From positions 1-23,462 of IMG/VR virus record IMGVR_UViG_3300009419_000869: DNA of 23,462 bases. One strand, written 5' to 3'. Shown one piece after another: positions 22,301-23,462 of the stretch (positions are counted from its first letter, which is position 1; every line of letters starts with the position of its first letter). The stretch comes from a virus. Below the pieces are notes generated by a model that was given only the letters and a program-made list of their open reading frames with translations, was not told the DNA's origin and did no database searches. A program made the translations under genes and the position numbers.

Positions 22301-23462
22301 ATGGCAATGGTACATTCATTGCAGTTGGCGACATTGGTACTATTGTAACAAGCACTGACGGTGTAACTTGGACAGTAAGAACATCAGGTACAACTAACAA
22401 TCTAAACAGTGTCACATATAATGACACTGATTCCGAATTCATTGTTGTTGGTGATAACAATACTATTTTAACAAGTAGTAATGGTTCAACATGGACACCT
22501 AGTGCATTGTTCTTACAAGAAGAACCTGTATACACTATTCAAGGTGACACATTCGCAGAAGGTTATGGTCCAGAAGAATTAGTTCCAGGAGTAGTTACTG
22601 ACAATCTAACTATGATTGTAACAACTCGCCCGGGTACTAACTGGTCAGTTGGACAGTATGGTCATACTGGATTCACTGTAGTCTCATCTGAAATTATTCC
22701 TTCTTATCCTCAGACAGAATATTCATTCTTAAATATTGTACAGAATCCTGCATTCTTGGCAGTATATGATATAACCCCACTTAGTGGAACAAGTCGTAGA
22801 ATCTATGAGCATTATGATTATACAGTTGATTGGGTATTAAAAACAATCACATTGAATACTACACTAGCTCCGGATCATGTTTTAGGTATTGAATTATATG
22901 AAGTGGGTAACGGAGATCAATTACAGCGTTCAAATTCACAGACGGTGCCTTTTATTGATAATTTAAATACTGGCTTTATTGAAATGTTACTGAACTGTAA
23001 TTATTCTGCTAATCAGTTTAACGGTAATGGGTTAATAAGACCAGGTACAGAACCTATTGAAACAGAATGCACTCGTACAGAAGCAATTATTAATTCTATT
23101 ACATGTGATGATGTATCTAACTTTTCACTTAATGAGCCAATCAGATTCCAAGGTGCTGTATTTGGTGGAATAGAATTAGATCAGACATACTATATTAAAA
23201 CTATTAGTTATGTAACTAATAAAATTACGGTATCGTTGCCCCCATTAATAGATGGTATTGCAGGACCTACATACCAATTAACTGATGATACAGGTTCTAT
23301 GCAAACAATTGTTCAACAAGGAACAGGTATTGTTTGGACTGATCCATTAGTTGTGCATAACGGCGATAAGTTGGTGTTAGGTGAAACTAGTACAGTAACG
23401 CAGACTAAGAGTTCTACCAATTCAATAGTGGTTAATACTGCATTAACAATGGATGTAAATGA
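7315..23462 (+). CDS. Giant modular virion structural protein, probable gp7-position baseplate wedge protein (3' partial)
   Basis: One uninterrupted frame runs from ATG 7315 past the window end: 5,382 complete codons with no stop, read codon by codon. It directly follows gp6, where T4 encodes gp7 (about 1,030 residues), so a wedge or outer-baseplate role is inferred from position. The backbone has Trp/Tyr/Asn/Pro-rich segments that I recall from large structural proteins of T4-like marine phages: NPWSRSNRWFH (537-547), APFFWSDMLP (1134-1143), GYWRGIYQYFYD (1383-1394), LDVRLIYRLAGFTDK (1593-1607), YENWAIK (2033-2039), DYIDPLQGKIL (about 3032-3042) and GPEELVPGVV (5085-5094). Between these lie beta modules listed separately. 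There are no obvious signal peptide, membrane segments or enzyme motifs. Composition is rich in Asn, Thr, Val, Tyr and Gly and poor in Lys and Cys. The start is supported by AGAGAG. A tail-fibre or adhesin function for parts of it is an alternative. Confidence 0.9.
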   Translation, partial: MAARIRTLNFLPEVFRTPTNAQFLGATLDQIVDQPNTMRIQGYIGSKFGYGVNAKDNYVVEPTKTRTDYQLDPGVVFTKTNTATATDFVTYPGIIDALKLNGGVTNNNDRLFNSQFYSWDPFVDLDKLINFNQYYWLPQGAPAVTIATDIVYDAQDYTVVDDPNAYIISSNINPNGSANPTLTLIRGGTYSFTVNQDSPFWIQGQPGITGYAPNQPNLLTRDVLGVSNNGAENGVVEFTVPYKNAQDEYNFPGDNRVDVVSSAPFDSIEGQLLSDVVDIDGVTALEGLTVMFYNTGVPDEQGFVGQYYDTTLYDEDGGAPYVFPGSSVNDNNFGGGYYTEVPATFYTITYVGDPTNPVIKLIPASGIPTNEKITPNFGTQWKARNFYRNVQGVINLVPYLSSLLDTLYYQDGTVPNKVGQIRLINSNITNQINVLEILGQSNYTAPNGVVFTNGLKVTFNGDIFPTSYKTGDYYVQGVGTAIELINTQDLIVPESFTEGTYNPWDILPWDIGNYDVTLYIPVQQDYITIARNSIDRNPWSRSNRWFHIDVINATATYNNDPSIATTYATQANKAKRPVIEFYPNLKLFDNCIVGKHPVDFFDVRTTDAFTQVAGQNVYYPDVEVYTAASATVNGVTGTSTTITIPTSDVEVGSFQVGQFITDASGVIPRNAQITAITGTTLLTITVGWSISTTIPSATNVSLIANDISNDNYALYDGARIIFSVDNNPDVRNKIYVVRFSNISGVTPVITLTEADDGLVLQNEGTVAYKGYYNQGKDFYYYFNNTPAVLENQWQQAQQKTTVNQAPFFDVFDADGISFGDAEIYTGSSFKGNKLFSYGIGSGINDIVLGFPLRYSSVNNVGDISFDVPLNSATFDYVRGSTPITQQVNTGYVHNYSDLNTRTRALGWQTAVAESRQYQIFSFNYVGNSGVTSYTCDIAAATDTVWPNIQVYLNNVLQDTNTYTYTINPTTTVVNFTVPNTAVDTVVEITLLSDQVSSTAYYQIPNNLQNNPFNTDITTANVGDIRGQYQSIFYNNPNTTGTVFGANNYRDLGNLVPWGNRIIQNSASLVLPGTFLRKPGVNLYESLQYNSNQYISFKTLLVDTVNQTEYSVYQSPATMLDDALDKITLSKVDTAPFFWSDMLPSKSPYTSNSYTFTNSLDVSRYPLTRIYNFDTANYYGVLVYLTRTVNNYTSITQLVSGVDYTISTTSPALTVETDLLPGDIITVNEYYQTYGSYVPNTPTKLGLYPSFIPEVVLDENYTNPTYFIRGHDGSYTKLYGDYIDGNLIDFRDKVLLEFETRIYNNLKLSNIIPVRDYDVVPGFFRTTDYSYDEFLTIYSQFFLNWVGQNRVEYKQQVGYTPTNEFSYNYSQSGNKINNAQIQQGYWRGIYQYFYDTTQPDIAPWEMIGFTSQPTWWTTRYGPAPYTSDNLVLWGDLAAGINWNNGDPIVVTQCIRPQLLQVLPVDSEGNLVSPFVSVVGNYDGRSFRSDWKVGDVASTEFAYRRSSSWPFDLMKILALTKPANFYSLGVDVDNYKYNEEFNQFLVNDRSHLVISDVEIYGSGTAKTSYINWIVDYEKQVGIDSTQTTTDLLDNLDVRLIYRLAGFTDKALVNFYVEKGSPNSNNASLLIPTESLDVLLYDNIPFNKIIYSGIIVQNAGSGWKVYGNSQTKAYFTISKPKINGNYNLVTVEGESVQVAKDYFENTEIIIPYGTEFVSKQDLAQFIGSYGNYLTTQGVLFDQIESGLDINWNQMVAEYLYWTQSGWGLSSLINLNPAANLITIQKDSCVVQPLTLQRQNFVLNQNLYPIQAVDLAVVRDDTLFSARPLNQGDTVAYGQFNISNFEHGVVFNNVTLFNDVIYNLITGLRQNRITTRGTKTADWNGTIDTQGFILNQDNIQEWNNVTKYTKGSIVTYKNKYWVSLRVLEPSMTFDGRYWKETDYNEIQKGLLPNPSTRSFESTLYYNTNTPNLSKDADLLSWSLIGYRPRDYMALADLTDITQVNVYKNLIKEKGTRIATENFKGITLPQGGIDYEVYENWAIKTGEFGGVLDNNFVDFRLNQNQLTGNPSIVGLTTGTYTDGVQQEVPLYSVFNYGRPITNPNILPTLPANTPNKLYPDAGYVNFNDITTFGYYYNDLNLAQTPLSQLYVGQYVWVADYNGTWQVYTPITNGNIIQVLNNLNGTVTLEFAQPHGLTKYQTIAIINFNDAVNGYRIVQEVVDNYRVTIALALVSTITRLTSTNSIVMRFQLQRVAQPSDIINLPLLNTEFVKNKVWVDTGTTGDWEVYRKSINYNLDLELLKTNSETFGSAVATTSDLGYLVGDADLGVSYRYTYNPVFERYDLAQTLFSDIITAGSFVVGKDYQIVSLGTTTNAQWNTIAGTSGVAYTVGLRFTCANAGTGNGTAGLFASSFGASIGYAGSTFAISQPTGALLADRKVKVYDLVINTTFNELQELQTISAPTGVTNWGTKTEFSGDENWLFISAYEQNAFYVYRKSQVTGLYEYSNIITLGSLATGDNFSFSLATNYYGNTIVVGAPGVDTGIINNTGTSYIFERVMENFEVQFTSQVFVPQTFNLVFTPGTRTFTGTSITSNAITVNSVDGLSLNMPIIFTGSVFGGLAIDQVYYIKTIVGSTITLSLTVGGSTLPLTNSSGSMTMIAQSEPLFVSVNGTLIDTNNYAVTGSTLNVYQSLTAGDILTISGSTFVLIQQFTATGDITIGEQYGYSADLDTYGNELLIGAPFQINSENKEGIIYRYTDGGGSYGIITGTIDCQVTTPTTILLNGYAVAIPAGNASVVATAIAGANITNVTATAIDNKLVISLINIELATINDKLDIVTLSGNTLYELGISKYTLTQVITDPHPASRTQFGTVIKFNDNGSFVASAPVAPRYEATTFDSSDDDNYNNDTLFDNNTTQFVDTLVNAGAVYMFDYAENYNENLLNVGQYIYAQSVNALNSDYGAQPYYGTAVDFNDNTVVVGTPGFRPGYENGQVIIYTNPSGQADWSVFRQPQMAVDVNGITNAQLYSASTNNTLINLDYIDPLQGKILGVVVENLDIVSNADPASYNSPNTAVSGSAVWGTKQLGKLWFNTSTTKFVNYHQNDEVVYNSKWWGRVFPGSQVTIYSWITSNVVPAEYAGPGTPLTLTDYSVEYVLNSTGAITPVYFFWARNTNIIFNQIGKTLSDTICESYISAPQASGIAYFAPIQSNVMGLYNTSEYVNSNDTVMHIGFATGTNEDDSHSIYSLIRANYPDDFLPGLPALTSLPPLSLYDRMLDSMSGVDESGAIVPDPYLPKPVQSGVLVRPRQSFFYSRFGALKNYLTLANQELAKIPFTETQSSKFLYTTGPINPSTGLPFYETTDYWDPVNWWATGYNDNTKSAILVESYYQLATINAQNGLIVTVNKNGAGFQETYRYDSGLDTWERIGLQAGTIQFKTDLWDYASARLGFGDNFFDTTPFDTYPSEETRSITRFLNEELPSEIFAFRNQGLILLFNYIISETIESQNYLPWLNKTSFIDVAHTIRELLPLEVFQSDNQEFLAGYINEVKPYHVVVKDFLFKYTGVDVWPGNITDFDLPAQYNTSLQQYITPELVNANPSGDNQFVPTDDIWQDPAYTNWFNNYGVSITGVNEYPITVLTSYLTLNSNSMAVDNIYGFPINGVIKVYDPTDPETDLSKKAFELIAYSSVDRAYGTLNGLTRGVNETPISNHLPGQQIYIDLLAVLVLDGGRGYANPPVITAYIDTTIYPAPRREAILQPVMNLDQLLRVDVVDPGDGYVVLPQIMIEPSSIITFASIDVDLVNNTITVQNQLVQTGDLVRYYTGSDTTAINGVKEGQYYYVGVLENVPTYVVALYTTYADALQDHDRVVFLGTGSGTNNNLAISARASCVTSSRPIRENITTLRYDRTTYDSQVTEWTQGNFYGSFYAGAFQNTEQVASSSLTLFNETPAIDTILASAQGATFEIQSIRNDEVVEWSSRTRIVTTTTGTTNVITIAPSVGGTPLSLDQPIGPTTGFYVGMPIKFVGAAFGNLAVDTVYYIREIVSLTQFTISATLGGAEVSLTTATTTAGLDAIIGEVTNTAVVTIQYPGILTAIATAKTTNFVTIPLNPSGICGTTGFYAGLPIFFTGDVFGGVIENENYYVTTVIDDQTFTMSTNNTPTIVSVVQTSISGNLVKLSELSDLNINTPVIVTDMMISGSSVTDFGGIIAGQLYYIASIAYSTNEVTLSNTINGGAITITSNVSIASNTSASMTSQASAVQLTTATGTMTCNVGLPISPGQITGQPFTFYNTSGEFTNGGAGYSGTTSNLISRSTVATVATSNYLYLNSLSGGSTSMYVNMPFRLSTAIGGLSAATTYYVLSIGTIVLDITSSNSGTDAYTCASTTGLYAGMPISFTGGVFGGVVELVTYYVKTVLSSTTFTISETPGGATFDLLNDNGLMTLTADNPYITVSTSAGGSVVSLTDNFSATSTLTQYPTVVPTFFVSYILGGYSVVINTAGTGFAYDNNITIPGSLISGGTTGINDIVINVSGINATGGVTSTIVSGTPPGLTEQYYLKVISPTELEVYANPNLTVPVDGDILGAIYTGVKSTTVTGVTASNDRLTVTSSTDFELNDPVVFTGEVYSELTLGQTYYIKSKPSATTVTLSSTIAGATLNFTGTTTGLSFTMAKSGDYVFLPEPFYFNQSIVRYNNRLYQCIVSNNDTAFILGKWELLDSGDRRLNELDRIVGYYNPTVNMPGRDLTQLVTGITYPGSVYMDNAFPPAEEFLLDTNLQDQPFYPATIDNVSVIWNGNRYVTISASPTYSALLTSVTGDNWALTKLSNNPVALTDIYYGDSKYVITTTNPATPIYTSTDGLVYTTGPTLTVPSNSLGSVYYGNGTWVAVGENVITSSDTVTWYNSFNLPNDGYLNDVIYINTGWLVVGNQTINGTSQSIILQSTANGFFWNVVNAGVTTNISDAFLNALASGNGLVVIVANSGRIFTTSNSASTTPEQTSGTVNNLVDVAYGNGTFIAVGDIGTIVTSTDGVTWTVRTSGTTNNLNSVTYNDTDSEFIVVGDNNTILTSSNGSTWTPSALFLQEEPVYTIQGDTFAEGYGPEELVPGVVTDNLTMIVTTRPGTNWSVGQYGHTGFTVVSSEIIPSYPQTEYSFLNIVQNPAFLAVYDITPLSGTSRRIYEHYDYTVDWVLKTITLNTTLAPDHVLGIELYEVGNGDQLQRSNSQTVPFIDNLNTGFIEMLLNCNYSANQFNGNGLIRPGTEPIETECTRTEAIINSITCDDVSNFSLNEPIRFQGAVFGGIELDQTYYIKTISYVTNKITVSLPPLIDGIAGPTYQLTDDTGSMQTIVQQGTGIVWTDPLVVHNGDKLVLGETSTVTQTKSSTNSIVVNTALTMDVN
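9205..9426 (+). other. Small beta module in the giant protein (residues about 631-704)
   Basis: The segment contains VGSFQVGQFITDASGVIPRN followed by AQITAITGTTLLTITVGWSI and reads as a short beta-sandwich-like insert. It lies between a conserved backbone segment (NVYYPDVEVY) and the next one (NYALYDGARIIF). The pattern of GQ-x-I-x-D, then a Pro-Arg-Asn turn, then I-T-x-I-x-G-T is one I associate with mobile small domains in phage structural proteins, but this is from memory. Confidence 0.45.
14362..14520 (+). other. GSFVVGKDY-type small module inserted in the propeller (residues 2350-2402)
   Basis: The segment reads AGSFVVGKDYQIVSLGTTTN, then a short NAQWNTIAG region, then YTVGLRFTCANAGTGNGTAG. 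The order G-x-x-V-x-G-x-x-Y-x-I-x-x-x-G-T-T, then V-G-x-x-F-T, then an A-G-x-G-x-G-T end is a pattern I recall as a recurrent small domain in phage tail proteins. It falls in a loop between the first and second FG-GAP-like blades, so it looks like an insertion into a pre-existing fold. Function is unknown. Confidence 0.6.
15061..15282 (+). repeat. FTG/FGG/YY module, copy 1 (residues 2583-2656)
   Basis: The core reads MPIIFTGSVFGGL, then DQVYYIKTI, a Thr/Ser/Leu-rich strand pair, and an end with GSMTM. It has the fullest form of the family: N-terminal strand, M-P-I-x-F-T-G, x-F-G-G, Y-Y-I, two strands, and a final S-M. It lies between the third and fourth FG-GAP-like blades. The order suggests a small beta-barrel or beta-sandwich, but the fold is not known to me. 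Confidence 0.65.
15988..16065 (+). other. Asp/Asn-rich loop in the propeller (residues about 2892-2917)
   Basis: The stretch FDSSDDDNYNNDTLFDNN and the residues after it are strongly acidic and Asn-rich and sit between the strands of the fifth FG-GAP-like blade. Such a loop could bind calcium or be a flexible turn. The sequence shows only the composition. Confidence 0.4.
19249..19500 (+). repeat. FTG/FGG/YY module, copy 2 (residues 3979-4062)
   Basis: The core reads GFYVGMPIKFVGAAFGNL, then DTVYYIREI and QFTISATLGG. It keeps the M-P-I, x-F-G and Y-Y-I positions of the family but has VGA for FTG. It starts a run of closely spaced copies that continues to base 20619. Confidence 0.65.
19579..19800 (+). 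repeat. FTG/FGG/YY module, copy 3 (residues 4089-4162)
   Basis: The core reads GFYAGLPIFFTGDVFGGV, then ENYYVTTVIDDQTFTMS. It is close to copy 6 (LYAGMPISFTGGVFGG), with the same G-F/L-Y-A-G lead and the same spacing from FTG to YYV. Confidence 0.65.
19801..20046 (+). repeat. FTG/FGG/YY module, copy 4, divergent (residues 4163-4244)
   Basis: The lead strand NLVKLSELSDLNINTPVIV is followed by an altered core, SGSSVTDFGGI, and then QLYYIASIAYSTNEVTLS. It lacks FTG but keeps FGG, YYI and the final S-M. It directly abuts copy 3. Confidence 0.55.
20221..20400 (+). repeat. FTG/FGG/YY module, copy 5, divergent (residues 4303-4362)
   Basis: The core reads MYVNMPFRLSTAIGGL, then TTYYVLSIGTIVLDITS. 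It keeps M-P, I-G-G and Y-Y-V at the right spacing but has lost FTG. It abuts copy 6. The roughly 175 bases between copies 4 and 5 are Thr/Gly-rich and may be a further decayed copy. Confidence 0.5.
20401..20619 (+). repeat. FTG/FGG/YY module, copy 6 (residues 4363-4435)
   Basis: The core reads LYAGMPISFTGGVFGGVV, then TYYVKTVLSSTTFTISETPG, and the end is NGLMTLT. It is a full-form copy and the closest relative of copy 3 by eye. Confidence 0.65.
21061..21291 (+). repeat. FTG/FGG/YY module, copy 7 (residues 4583-4659)
   Basis: The core reads ELNDPVVFTGEVYSELTLGQ, then TYYIKSKPSATTVTLSS. FTG and YYI are kept, while FGG is replaced by YSE. The lead strand LTVTSSTDFELNDPV resembles that of copy 8. 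Confidence 0.6.
21640..22506 (+). repeat. Seven-repeat Asp-box-like beta-propeller in the giant protein (residues 4776-5064)
   Basis: Seven tandem units of about 30-40 residues share the layout: x-V-x-Y/W-x-G-N-x-W/F-V-A/V-V-G, a short turn, I-x-x-S, and S-x-D/N-G-x-x-W. Units start near 21640 (WNGNRYVTI ... SVTGDNW), 21769 (YYGDSKYVI ... STDGLVY), 21895 (YYGNGTWVAVG ... SSDTVTW), 22009 (GWLVVG ... STANGFFW), 22162 (GNGLVVIV ... TSNSAS, most decayed), 22288 (YGNGTFIAVG ... STDGVTW) and 22405 (FIVVGDN ... SSNGSTW). Asp-box/BNR repeats occur in sialidase-type and Ycf48-like propellers. The motif here is one residue shorter than the classical S-x-D-x-G-x-T-W. Seven repeats fit one closed propeller. 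No sialidase arginine triad is recognisable, so binding rather than catalysis is more likely. Confidence 0.72.
23077..23316 (+). repeat. FTG/FGG/YY module, copy 8 (residues 5255-5334)
   Basis: The core reads LNEPIRFQGAVFGGIELDQT, then YYIKTISYVTNKITVSL, with the end GSMQTIV. It is close to copy 1 in its D-Q-x-Y-Y-I-K-T-I segment and its G-S-M end. It lies 146 bases from the window edge, so further copies may follow outside. Confidence 0.65.

Noticed and set aside
22056-22535. Antisense open frame (159 codons) opposite the Asp-box-like propeller
   Set aside because: The + strand here is clearly coding, with repeated propeller motifs. The opposite frame is Leu/Val/Pro-rich and matches no recognisable protein.
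7315-23462. Diversity-generating retroelement target or programmed frameshift in the giant gene
   Set aside because: There is no reverse transcriptase and no near-identical template/variable DNA pair in the window, and the frame needs no shift because it is open throughout.
1-23462. tRNA genes, CRISPR arrays or insertion sequences
   Set aside because: Gaps between genes are at most 46 bases, and no cloverleaf, regularly spaced direct repeat or transposase was seen. The repeats found are protein-level modules within one frame.

Overview
This window looks like part of the late structural region of a T4-like myovirus (class Caudoviricetes). It is AT-rich, all genes are on the + strand, and the gaps between genes are about 25-45 bases. 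The gene order and protein sequences are those of a contractile-tail baseplate: a gp5-like central hub/spike protein (46-3372), the gp25 wedge protein (3397-3849), the gp6 wedge protein (3896-7288), and a giant open reading frame (7315 to the window end, no stop). The proteins resemble, from memory and without a search, the baseplate proteins of marine and freshwater T4-like phages of cyanobacteria and Pelagibacter-type hosts more than those of T4 itself. The host cannot be fixed from this window.

Layout: bases 1-45 hold a perfect 20-base palindrome and the leader of the gp5-like gene. That gene has an OB-fold start and a beta-helix spike region, but I see no lysozyme domain. It carries an Ala/Gly-rich tail of over 500 residues ending in a charged helix. 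gp25 and gp6 follow, each preceded by a near-match to the T4-type late promoter TATAAATA. From 7315 on, I read every codon to base 23462 and found no stop: 5,382 complete codons so far, and the gene runs off the window. There are no RNA genes, CRISPR arrays or insertion sequences, and no gene-free stretch longer than 46 bases.

The giant protein sits where T4 encodes gp7, directly after gp6, so the simplest reading is a greatly enlarged wedge or baseplate-periphery protein. Its backbone has conserved Trp/Tyr/Asn-rich segments interrupted by small beta modules: an FG-GAP-like propeller, a family of eight related modules with a common FTG/FGG/YY core, and a seven-repeat Asp-box-like propeller near residues 4776-5064. 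Several modules lie inside the loops of other domains. This suggests a protein that grows by accreting domains, some possibly surface- or glycan-binding. Together the four genes would make the hub (gp5), the sheath-initiating wedge core (gp25, gp6) and the outer wedge or host-contact part (giant protein).
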